Shown here piece after piece: positions 1 to 5,235 of a DNA stretch of 5,235 bases; the stretch's first letter is position 1, and every line of letters begins with the position of its first letter. The position numbers and the translations under genes were made by a program. This stretch comes from Burkholderiaceae bacterium. GTDB lineage: Bacteria; Pseudomonadota; Gammaproteobacteria; Burkholderiales; Burkholderiaceae. The stretch is taken from positions 1 through 5,235 of the forward strand of contig JASLEM010000323.1 in NCBI GenBank assembly GCA_030151165.1. The letters run 5' to 3'. The notes below the pieces were generated by a model, which had not been told where the DNA came from, ran no database searches, and saw only the letters and a list, made by a program, of their open reading frames with translations.

Positions 1-29
1 TGCGCCGACGCGCGCCGACCCGCGCCGAC
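1..29. repeat. Three direct copies of GCGCCGAC at 10-base spacing
   Basis: The octamer GCGCCGAC occurs at 2-9, 12-19 and 22-29, giving an exact 10-base period. It is cut by the left edge, so the full array may be longer. On the minus strand the copies read GTCGGCGC and begin directly after the TGA stop of the 30-665 gene, so they lie in its 3' untranslated region or the next spacer. The copies do not form an obvious terminator with each other: they are direct, not inverted, and no T-run is visible. The unit could be a short tandem repeat or chance in GC-rich DNA. No function is assigned. Confidence 0.5.
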
Positions 30-665
30 TCAGTCGAACACGATCGCCGCCTTGTAAGCGATGCTGAGCTGCGCCGCCTCGAACAACGCCGCCCACGCCG
101 TCAACTCGGCCCACAGCGGATCGGCCGGCCCCAGCGCGGCGATGCGCGCGGCCTCGGCATCCGGCAGAGTGCCTTTGTCCAGCTCGACGCCCAACGCGGG
201 CGCGACCCGGTGCAGCTCCTCGAGCAAGCGCTGCGACGAGCCGAGCAGGCCGCCGGGAACGTCGTCGTCCTCGTTGGACACCACGACCTCGCGCAGCTCG
301 ATCGGGAAGTAAAAGCCCTCGTGATCCGAGTGGCACAGCAGGTGGCTCTCGAACTGCTCGGTCAGCGCCTCGACCGCGGCGTCGTCCGCGGGATCCGCGT
401 CGGCCGGGAACGGCGCGGCGATCCACGCCGGGTCGTTCACGCGATGCGCATAGGCGCGACGCAGGTGATGCAGCGCGGCATGCGGGATCGATGCCACGGG
501 CGAGCGCGGCGCCTGCCGCACGGTGCGCGGCTCGGCATGCCGGGGCAGGCGCTCCGCCGCGAGCACGCGGTTCGCGGCGGCGAGCTCGTCCTCGAAATCC
601 GCCGCGGCGTCCGGGTCGGTGGCGAGCAGGTGGGCGAGGACGGCGACGTGGATGGTCAGGGTCAT
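30..665 (-). CDS. Uncharacterised 211-residue protein
   Basis: No function is assigned. The protein is acidic and apparently soluble: there is no signal peptide and no membrane segment. Visible landmarks are an N-terminal strand-like stretch (TIHVAVLAHLL, residues 4-14), a His/Arg-rich segment AALHHLRRAYAHR (63-75), an acidic Ala/Asp stretch (88-99), a core HLLCHSDHEGFYFPIEL (108-124), a GGLLGSSQRLLEELHRVAPALG helix region (138-159) and a C-terminal ELTAWAALFEAAQLSIAYKAAIVF (187-210). From memory, the HSD-x-EGFY-x-P and GSS-x-RLL-x-E patterns recur in uncharacterised bacterial proteins of similar length and layout; I cannot name a domain. The ATG at 665 is supported by AAGGA seven bases upstream. 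The gene starts 37 bases after the GNAT stop and is probably the last gene seen of the same transcript. Codon use matches its neighbours. A cytosolic immunity-like or metabolic role is conceivable but unsupported. It is very likely a real gene. Confidence 0.88.
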   Translation of the reverse strand: MTLTIHVAVLAHLLATDPDAAADFEDELAAANRVLAAERLPRHAEPRTVRQAPRSPVASIPHAALHHLRRAYAHRVNDPAWIAAPFPADADPADDAAVEALTEQFESHLLCHSDHEGFYFPIELREVVVSNEDDDVPGGLLGSSQRLLEELHRVAPALGVELDKGTLPDAEAARIAALGPADPLWAELTAWAALFEAAQLSIAYKAAIVFD

Positions 666-670
666 GAACT

Positions 671-677
671 TTTCCTT
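671..677 (-). promoter_or_regulatory. Ribosome binding site of the 211-residue protein gene
   Basis: On the minus strand the sequence before the start reads AAGGAAA, with seven bases between AAGGA and the ATG at 665-663. It is the best Shine-Dalgarno match in the 37-base gap after the GNAT gene and fixes the start. No promoter hexamers are seen in this short gap, which fits read-through transcription from upstream. Confidence 0.6.
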
Positions 678-702
678 GGGCAGCCAGGGGCTCGATGTCG
701 AC

Positions 703-1206
703 TCACGGATCGCCTCGCAATGCCTTCTGCATCCACACCGAACTCACGAACGTCCCGTTCTTCACCGCGTATTCGTCGAAGCGCCCGACTTCCGTGAACC
801 CGTGCCGCCGATGCAGCCGCACCGACGCCTCGTTGGGCAGCGCGATGCCGACGACCGCGCGGTGCAGCGCCTCGTCGGCGAGCGCGGCGAAGAGCGCGTC
901 GTAGAGCCGCGAGCCGACGCCGCTGCCGGCGTGGTCGAACGCGACGTAGATGCTGGTCTCGATCGTCATGCGGAACGCCGGGTGCGCGCGGTACGGCTGG
1001 CTGCTCGCGAAGCCGGCGAGCCGGCCGCCGCGCTCCGCGATCAGCAGGCGATGGCGGCCGGTGTCGGCGAAGCCGAGCATCCAGGCCTCGACCGCCTCGA
1101 TCGTCAGCGGGTGCTCGTCGAAGGTGGCGTGGGAGGACGCGATGTAGTGGTTGCGCAGCGCGCGCAGGGCCGGGGCGTCGTCGAGCGTGGCGCCGCGGAT
1201 CGTCAC
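703..1206 (-). CDS. GNAT family N-acetyltransferase (phosphinothricin acetyltransferase/YncA type)
   Basis: The product (167 residues from the GTG at 1206) is a single-domain, acetyl-CoA-dependent N-acetyltransferase expected in the cytosol. The fold is readable in order: an N-terminal IRGATLDDAPAL (3-14), the NHYIASSHATFDEHPL segment (19-34) typical of the PAT/YncA group, TIETSIYV (81-88) with the conserved Glu83, the acetyl-CoA pyrophosphate loop HAGSGVGSRL (92-101), NEASVRLHRRHGF (125-137), and a final VGRF...VSSVWMQK (140-161). Length is normal for the group. Known relatives acetylate phosphinothricin, methionine sulfone/sulfoximine or other amino-acid-like amines; the substrate here cannot be read from sequence. 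The loop has Ala93 where Arg is usual. The start is uncertain: only GTG codons (1206 or 1215) fit the homologous N-terminus, and no strong Shine-Dalgarno precedes them. It lies 26 bases after the nitrilase stop, so translational coupling is plausible. Confidence 0.9.
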   Translation of the reverse strand: MTIRGATLDDAPALRALRNHYIASSHATFDEHPLTIEAVEAWMLGFADTGRHRLLIAERGGRLAGFASSQPYRAHPAFRMTIETSIYVAFDHAGSGVGSRLYDALFAALADEALHRAVVGIALPNEASVRLHRRHGFTEVGRFDEYAVKNGTFVSSVWMQKALRGDP

Positions 1207-1232
1207 GGGGCCCACGCCCGGGTCGCGCGGGC

Positions 1233-2045
1233 TCACAGCTTGCGATGCCGCAACGCCGGCAACTGCGTCCGCACTTCGTTGATCCGCTCGTGCGACAGCG
1301 CCGCGATCGCGAAGCCTTCGCCCTCGGCGCCGTCGAGCGCGAGGGACAGCACCTCGCCCCACGGATCGATGACGACGCTGTGGCCGAACGTGCGGCGTCC
1401 GTTCTCGTGCGTGCCGCCCTGCGCGGGGGCGACGACGTAGCACTGGTTCTCGACGGCGCGGGCGCGCAGCAGCAGCAGCCAGTGCGCGAGGCCGGTCGTG
1501 TAGGTGAACGCGGCGGGGACGAACAGCACGTCGCACGGCGGGCGCATCAGGCCGCGGTACAGCTCGGGGAAGCGCAGGTCGTAGCAGACGGACAGGCCGG
1601 CGCGCCAGCCGTCGGCCTCGAAGGCGACGGGCGTGTCGCCGGGTTCGAGCACGCGCGCCTCGTCGTAGGCTTCCTTGCCGTTGTCGAACGCGAACAGGTG
1701 GATCTTGTCGTAGCGGGCGAGGCGCTCGCCGGTCGGGCCGTAGACGCAGCACGCGTTGCGCACGCGGCCGGGCGTCTTCGCGTGGATCGGCAGCGTGCCG
1801 CCGACCAGCGTGACCTGGTGGGTGCGCGCGGCGTCGGCCAGGAAGCGCTGGATCGGGCCGTCGCCGTCGGGCTCGGCGATCGCGAGCTTCGCGTCGTCGC
1901 GCAGGCCCATCAGGCAGAAGTATTCGGGCAGCGACACCCACGTCGCGCCCGCGGCGGCGGCCTGCGCGATCAGGCGGCCGGCGGCGTCGAGGTTGCGGGC
2001 GACGTCGGGCGTCGAGACGGTCTGGATGGCGGCGAATCGGGTCAT
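1233..2045 (-). CDS. Carbon-nitrogen hydrolase (nitrilase superfamily, Nit1-like omega-amidase type)
   Basis: A cytosolic 270-residue amidase with the complete nitrilase triad: Glu41 in SLPEYFCLMG (38-47), Lys114 in YDKIHLF (112-118) and nucleophile Cys154 in LSVCYDLRFPELYR (151-164). Further family hallmarks are GGTLPI (82-87), the AHW...LLRARAVENQCYVVAPAQ block (187-209), THENGRRTFGHSVVIDPWGEV (212-232) and a C-terminal RTQLPALRHRKL. Length and motifs fit the Nit1 branch, whose studied members hydrolyse deaminated glutathione or omega-amides (metabolite repair). The exact substrate here is inferred. I choose the ATG at 2045, six bases after AGGA; it gives the usual family N-terminus MTRFAAIQ. 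An in-frame ATG at 2102 would add 19 residues that do not look like the family. The gene follows yhdP by 108 bases, a pairing I remember from Betaproteobacteria, and its ribosome binding site lies inside a predicted hairpin. Confidence 0.95.
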   Translation of the reverse strand: MTRFAAIQTVSTPDVARNLDAAGRLIAQAAAAGATWVSLPEYFCLMGLRDDAKLAIAEPDGDGPIQRFLADAARTHQVTLVGGTLPIHAKTPGRVRNACCVYGPTGERLARYDKIHLFAFDNGKEAYDEARVLEPGDTPVAFEADGWRAGLSVCYDLRFPELYRGLMRPPCDVLFVPAAFTYTTGLAHWLLLLRARAVENQCYVVAPAQGGTHENGRRTFGHSVVIDPWGEVLSLALDGAEGEGFAIAALSHERINEVRTQLPALRHRKL

Positions 2046-2047
2046 GG

Positions 2048-2089
2048 CGGATCCTGTGGGGAGTGCGCGGTGCGTGCCCACAGTATCCG
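2048..2089 (-). promoter_or_regulatory. Hairpin enclosing the nitrilase gene's ribosome binding site
   Basis: Bases 2048-2060 and 2077-2089 are inverted copies, with 12 of 13 positions pairing and a 16-base loop. In the minus-strand RNA the 5' arm is CGGATACTGTGGG and the 3' arm is CCCACAGGATCCG. The one mismatch is A opposite G (2084/2053). The AGGA Shine-Dalgarno of the nitrilase gene is inside the 3' arm, and its ATG begins two bases after the stem. The structure could mask the start site, pause or shape transcription, or be a palindromic protein site in DNA. There is no T-run, so an intrinsic terminator is unlikely. The remainder of the 2046-2153 spacer shows no convincing sigma-70 promoter; GATACT resembles a -10 box but has no good -35. 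The repeat is seen directly; the role is inferred. Confidence 0.5.
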
Positions 2090-2153
2090 ACGACGCGCGC
2101 ATTCCCTGCCGCGCGAAGGCCTCGATTTCCCGCCCGTCCGGCGCGGCGGCCGC

Positions 2154-5102
2154 TCAGTTCGCGACGGCCGCGCTCGCCGCCGGCGCCGCCTCGGCCGCGC
2201 GCGCCTGCGACGCCGCTTCCGCCGCCGCGGCCACGGCCGCCTCGTGCGCCACCGGATCGACCTTGGGGGCCGACCACGTGCCGCTGACGTGGAACTCGCG
2301 CGTGCCGGCCTCCGCCAGCGGGCTGCGCAGGAACAGCTGCGCGAGGAAGGTGCCGATGCCGATGATCGGGTTGATCGCGGCGTAGGCGAGCGACGCCGCG
2401 CCGGCGTTGACCTCGGGCACGATGATGACGTCCAGGTCCTGCGTCTCGGCCTTCAGGTCGGCGCGGCCCGACATCAGCACCGCCGCGCTGACGCTGCGCA
2501 TGCGCAGGTCCTTCGTCGTCGCCACGCCCTTGTCGATCGTCACGTCGCCGGTGATGTTGTCGAACGCGAAGCCTTCGTCGAACAGGTCGCGGAAGTCGAG
2601 CGTCAGGCGGCGCGGCAGCGACTGCAGGCTCAGCACCCCCAGCAGGCGGCCGGCGCCGGCGTCGACCTTCAGGAACTGGCCTTCGTCGAGCGCGATCTGC
2701 AGCTTGCCCTGCAGGCTCGGGTAGTCGATGGACAGCGGCGAGCCCGCCCACGCGACCGAGCCCGAGAGCACGCCCTTGCCGCCCTTGAGCGCGTGGCCGA
2801 CGCCGAAGCGGTCGAGGAAGGCCCCCGAGTCCGCGAGGTCGAGCTTGAAGTCGAGCGCCATGCGCCGCGCGGGACCGTCGCTCCAGCGGCCGCTGCCGGT
2901 GAACTTCGCCTCGGGCAGCGTCATCGCGAGCCGGGTCAGGCGCCAGTCGCGCGCGCCGGCCTGCAACGTGGCCGCGGCCTCGAGCTTGCCGAGCTTGCGG
3001 CCGTTCAGCTCGAAGTTGTCGACGACGATGTCGAGCGCGGGGATCGTCGAGGTCGACGACGCGGACGACGCCGACGATGCGGACGCCGGCGGCTCGGGTT
3101 CGGCGTCGCGCGAGCCGATCGACAGGCGGTCGAGCCGCGCGAAGAGCTCGGCGCCGCGCGTGGGCGTGTCGGGCCGGTATTCGACGACGCCCTTGGTCTG
3201 GTCGGAGGCGACCTGCGAGCGCCAGACCTCCTCGCCGCCCGCGATCACCTGCGCGAGCTGCACGTCGACGTTCGTGAGGTGATGGCCGCCGATCAGCAGG
3301 TCCGGCGTCTTCAGCGCGATCGCGGTCGGCGCGTAGCTGGTCGGCGTCGCGGCGGTGGCGGGCGCAGCGACGACGGCGACCGCATCCGACGCGGCGACGT
3401 CCGGCGGTGGCGCGGCCGATGCCGACGCGGCAGTCGTCACCGCGACCGGCGCCGACAGCCCGCGCCAGAACGCCGTCCACGCGTCGCCGTCGAACTTCGC
3501 GCCGTGCAGCAGCAGGATGCCGCCCGGCAGCGGCGCGGGCAGCGGCGCGCCGACCGCGTAGGCCGACTGCAGCGGCCGCGGCTCGGCGCCGGACAGGTCG
3601 CGCAGCACCGCGGCCTGCAGCACGGTGCCCTGCGGCTGCGCGAGGTCGACGCGCAAGGTGTCGCGCGGACGGCCTTGCGGATCGAAGGAGACGGTGGTCG
3701 ACACGTGCAGCGGCCACGTCGCGTCGGCGGGCTTGTCGAGCGGCGCGGGCAGCGTCAGGCCGAGGCCGGTGAGCGGGCTCGAGAGCGAGAAGCCGGTCTG
3801 GCCCTTCGCGATGTCGATCTGCAGCTTGTAGCTCGTCTGACCGCCGAGGTGGCTCGCGAGGCGCGCGAGCATGGGCTCGTCGGCGACGCGGCGCAGGCCG
3901 TCCGCGCTCGCGGTGCCGCGGGCGTTGAAGCGCAGGCCGCCCTCGGCCAGCGTCGCGCCGTCGAACGAGGCCTCGCCGCCCAGCAGGCTGGCGCTGCCGG
4001 CGTTGACCGTCATGCCGTGCTCGGTGAAGTCGAATCGGGCGTGCGCGTCGGCGAGCACCGGCGCGGCCGGCACGATGCGCACGTCGTTGCCCGCGAGCGT
4101 GAACGCGCCGTCGACCGTGGTCGCGGCCGGCTTCTGCAGCGGGATGTTCAACGCGAGGTCGAGGTTCGCGCTGCCGGTCGCGGTCGACTGCGCGAGCCCG
4201 TTGTGCAGCCAGCCGCCGACGGGCGACTGCGCGACGTAGCGCAGGAACTCCGGCATCGGGCCGGCGACGTTGCCCTGCAGCGCGAGCACCGGCGCGTCGT
4301 ACAGCGTCGCGATGCCGCCGTGCACGCCCTGCAGCTCGAGCCCGCCCATGCGGCCGCCGGCGTTGCGGATCTCGAGCGCGCCGCGGTCGAGCACGATGTC
4401 GCCCTGCACCTGCGAGAACGCCGGCCACTGCGACGGCTCGCGCGTGCCGTCGTCGCGCGTGCCGCCGGGGACGTAGTCGAGCGCGACGTTGGCGACGTGG
4501 CCGGCGATGCGGAACTCGCCGTCGTGCTGGCGGCCGTACGGCACGCCGGCGAGGTCGCCGCGCACGGTGAACGCGACGTCGGTCATGTCGCCGCCGGTGA
4601 ACGCGTGGGCGATGTAGCCGCGCGCCTGCTCGCCCACCGTGAGCGGTAGGTAGCGCGCGAGCTTCGCGGCGTTGGCGTGCGTGAGCTCGCCCTTCAGGTC
4701 GAGCAGACCGGGAAAGCGCTGGCCGCGGCCGAACTCGGGGTTCGACGCGGCAGCGGCCGCGGTGCGCGGCGCGGGCCTCGCGAGCACGGCCGCGTTCGCC
4801 GGCACCATCGTCGTGATACCCAACCCCGTATGCCACTCCAGCTGCAGGTCGCCCTGCGCGTCCGCGTTCTCGAAGTGCACGTCGCGCAGCGAGACCGAGA
4901 CCGCCGGCGGCCGCGCCGCGCCCGTCGCATGGTCGATGCCCCAGTTGACGACGGCGCCGAAGCGGTCGAACGGGATTACCGGATCTTCGAACACGCCGGG
5001 CAGCTCGATCGCGCCGCCGTCGAGCGTGACGTGGGCGACGCCGCCGTTCTCGTTCGCGTCGAAGTTCAAGCCGGCGTTGCGCCAGCCCGGCCGCCCGGCG
5101 CG
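2154..5102 (-). CDS. yhdP: YhdP family AsmA-like envelope protein (TIGR02099/DUF3971), 5' end missing
   Basis: This is the C-terminal ~980 residues of a YhdP-like protein; family members usually have about 1,250-1,400, so roughly the first 300-400, including the N-terminal membrane anchor, are missing. In E. coli, YhdP with TamB and YdbH spans the periplasm and supports phospholipid transport to the outer membrane. Numbering from the ATG at 5183, visible blocks include AHVTLDGGAIELPGVFEDP (~50-68), the DUF3971-like GYIAHAFTGGDMTDVAF and GDLAGVPY (~187-215), SPVGGWLHNGLAQS (~318) and a C-terminal AsmA-like part (~715-970) with LDIVVDNFELNG, SLQSLPRRLTLDFRDLFDEGF and EFHVSGTWSAPKV. Two Ala/Ser-rich linkers (~590-620 and ~695-712) interrupt it, and an Ala-rich tail ends it. 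The frame has no internal stop. It runs on to 5183, but that part is in the inverted copy and I consider it false, so the end given here is the palindrome centre. It is the first gene of the visible co-directional group. Confidence 0.9.
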   Translation of the reverse strand, partial: RAGRPGWRNAGLNFDANENGGVAHVTLDGGAIELPGVFEDPVIPFDRFGAVVNWGIDHATGAARPPAVSVSLRDVHFENADAQGDLQLEWHTGLGITTMVPANAAVLARPAPRTAAAAASNPEFGRGQRFPGLLDLKGELTHANAAKLARYLPLTVGEQARGYIAHAFTGGDMTDVAFTVRGDLAGVPYGRQHDGEFRIAGHVANVALDYVPGGTRDDGTREPSQWPAFSQVQGDIVLDRGALEIRNAGGRMGGLELQGVHGGIATLYDAPVLALQGNVAGPMPEFLRYVAQSPVGGWLHNGLAQSTATGSANLDLALNIPLQKPAATTVDGAFTLAGNDVRIVPAAPVLADAHARFDFTEHGMTVNAGSASLLGGEASFDGATLAEGGLRFNARGTASADGLRRVADEPMLARLASHLGGQTSYKLQIDIAKGQTGFSLSSPLTGLGLTLPAPLDKPADATWPLHVSTTVSFDPQGRPRDTLRVDLAQPQGTVLQAAVLRDLSGAEPRPLQSAYAVGAPLPAPLPGGILLLHGAKFDGDAWTAFWRGLSAPVAVTTAASASAAPPPDVAASDAVAVVAAPATAATPTSYAPTAIALKTPDLLIGGHHLTNVDVQLAQVIAGGEEVWRSQVASDQTKGVVEYRPDTPTRGAELFARLDRLSIGSRDAEPEPPASASSASSASSTSTIPALDIVVDNFELNGRKLGKLEAAATLQAGARDWRLTRLAMTLPEAKFTGSGRWSDGPARRMALDFKLDLADSGAFLDRFGVGHALKGGKGVLSGSVAWAGSPLSIDYPSLQGKLQIALDEGQFLKVDAGAGRLLGVLSLQSLPRRLTLDFRDLFDEGFAFDNITGDVTIDKGVATTKDLRMRSVSAAVLMSGRADLKAETQDLDVIIVPEVNAGAASLAYAAINPIIGIGTFLAQLFLRSPLAEAGTREFHVSGTWSAPKVDPVAHEAAVAAAAEAASQARAAEAAPAASAAVAN
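3055..3087. repeat. In-frame 9-base tandem repeat coding a Ser/Ala linker in yhdP
   Basis: Units GACGACGCG (3055-3063), GACGACGCC (3064-3072) and GACGATGCG (3073-3081) plus a partial GACGCC (3082-3087) are in tandem. On the coding (minus) strand each unit encodes Ser-Ala-Ser or a close variant, giving PASASSASSASSTST just before the conserved LDIVVDNFELNG block of the C-terminal AsmA-like region. The unit length is a multiple of three, so gain or loss of copies would keep the frame. It is probably a flexible linker that varies in length between strains; the variation is inferred. Confidence 0.65.
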
Positions 5103-5235
5103 CGCACCGGCCGGCCGGCCGGGCTGGCGCAACGCCGGCTTGAACTTCGACGCGAACGAGAACGGCGGCGTCGCCCACGACACGCTCGACGGCGGCGCGA
5201 TCGAGCTGCCCGGCGTGTTCGAAGATCCGGTAATC
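4974..5235. repeat. Spacer-free inverted repeat at the right edge (131-base arms)
   Basis: Each base i in 4974-5104 pairs with base 10209-i in 5105-5235; I checked the pairs one by one. Mismatches occur only at 5103/5106, 5101/5108, 5100/5109, 5094/5115 and 5029/5180, so about 96% of positions pair, and 64 consecutive pairs are perfect on either side of 5029/5180 (inward to 5094) while 55 are perfect outward to the window end. The centre is a GC-only tract with CCGG repeats (about 5086-5123). The outer arm stops exactly at the last base. Both arms encode the same piece of YhdP in opposite directions. A palindrome this long without a spacer is unstable in living bacteria, and its position at the edge points to a fold-back artefact of amplification, sequencing or assembly. 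Confidence 0.93.
5105..5235 (+). other. Inverted duplicate of a yhdP fragment, probable artefact
   Basis: Read on the plus strand, 5131-5235 encodes NAGLNFDANENGG, VAHDTLDGGAIEL and PGVFEDPVI, the same YhdP segment that the minus strand encodes at 4974-5078. The one coding difference is Asp (GAC at 5179-5181) instead of Val (GTC in the native arm), caused by A at 5180. The native Val fits the alternating hydrophobic beta-strand pattern, so the copy looks like the erroneous one. There is no start codon or ribosome binding site for this fragment in the window, and it should not be annotated as a gene. On the minus strand the same bases supply the false first 26 residues of the extended yhdP frame. 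Confidence 0.8.

Noticed and set aside
666..702. A terminator between the GNAT gene and the 211-residue protein gene
   Set aside because: The only inverted repeat seen (AGCC/GGCT around 682-692) has a four-base stem and no T-run, and the gap is only 37 bases with a good ribosome binding site.
2046..2102. A 19-residue N-terminal extension of the nitrilase from an ATG at 2102
   Set aside because: The extra residues (MRASSDTVGTHRALPTGSA) do not resemble the family, the region forms the hairpin, and the ATG at 2045 has a well-spaced AGGA and gives the usual N-terminus and length.
3345..3450. A frameshift or foreign insert in yhdP, suggested by the Ala/Pro/Val-rich segment
   Set aside because: The frame stays open and conserved AsmA-like blocks continue on both sides. 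Low-complexity Ala-rich linkers are common in GC-rich genomes.
1245..4649. A 1,134-codon plus-strand open frame antisense to yhdP and the nitrilase gene
   Set aside because: Its composition is dominated by Arg, Ala, Val and Gln without recognisable motifs, and it mirrors real genes on the other strand. This is typical of antisense frames in GC-rich genomes.
703..5178. A 1,491-codon minus-strand open frame spanning nearly the whole window
   Set aside because: Only its last part (from about 1206 to 703) is the real GNAT gene. The rest is Arg/Ala/Gly-rich shadow coding in another frame of yhdP and of the nitrilase gene, kept open by the high GC content. It is not a giant fusion protein.
5105..5235. 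A divergent second yhdP gene or a promoter region between opposed genes at the right edge
   Set aside because: The bases are an inverted copy of adjacent yhdP codons with silent positions identical. There is no start, no ribosome binding site and no promoter, and the copy ends exactly at the window edge.
4974..5235. Transposon terminal repeats, an attachment site, or a telomere-like hairpin end
   Set aside because: The arms are coding sequence of yhdP rather than mobile-element ends, there is no transposase or target duplication, and one arm is continuous with the gene. A linear-replicon hairpin end inside a conserved chromosomal gene is implausible.

Overview
The window is a very GC-rich stretch (about 70% by eye) with strong G/C bias at third codon positions. 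Its proteins read like those of Betaproteobacteria, most probably Burkholderia or a close relative. That assignment rests on remembered family resemblance and base composition, not on a search. The odd length and the structure at the right edge suggest a short contig from a draft assembly rather than a cut from a finished chromosome.

All four supported genes lie on the minus strand, so transcription runs right to left: (1) the 3' part of yhdP, a giant AsmA-like envelope protein of the TIGR02099/DUF3971 type, stop at 2154; (2) a nitrilase-superfamily amidase with an intact Glu-Lys-Cys triad, 1233-2045; (3) a GNAT acetyltransferase of the phosphinothricin acetyltransferase/YncA type, 703-1206; (4) a 211-residue protein of unknown function, 30-665. 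The gaps are 108, 26 and 37 bases, and no convincing terminator was seen, so the genes look like one co-directional unit. The yhdP-nitrilase pairing is, from memory, common in Betaproteobacteria. The last two genes have no obvious functional link to it. No RNA gene, CRISPR array, insertion sequence or phage gene was seen.

The most striking structure is at the right end. Bases 4974-5104 and 5105-5235 are an almost spacer-free inverted repeat with 131-base arms and five mismatches, and the outer arm stops exactly at the window edge. The left arm reads as native yhdP. The right arm is the same yhdP segment turned around. The best explanation is a fold-back (palindromic) assembly or library artefact at a contig end. 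The open frame of yhdP that continues to an ATG at 5183 therefore has an artificial beginning, and the real gene is truncated by the contig end.

A second notable structure is a 13-base-arm imperfect hairpin (2048-2089) just before the nitrilase gene. Its 3' arm contains that gene's likely Shine-Dalgarno sequence. I found no convincing evidence of a new biological system. The best candidates for a second look are this hairpin, the uncharacterised 211-residue protein, and the terminal palindrome (mainly as a data-quality issue).
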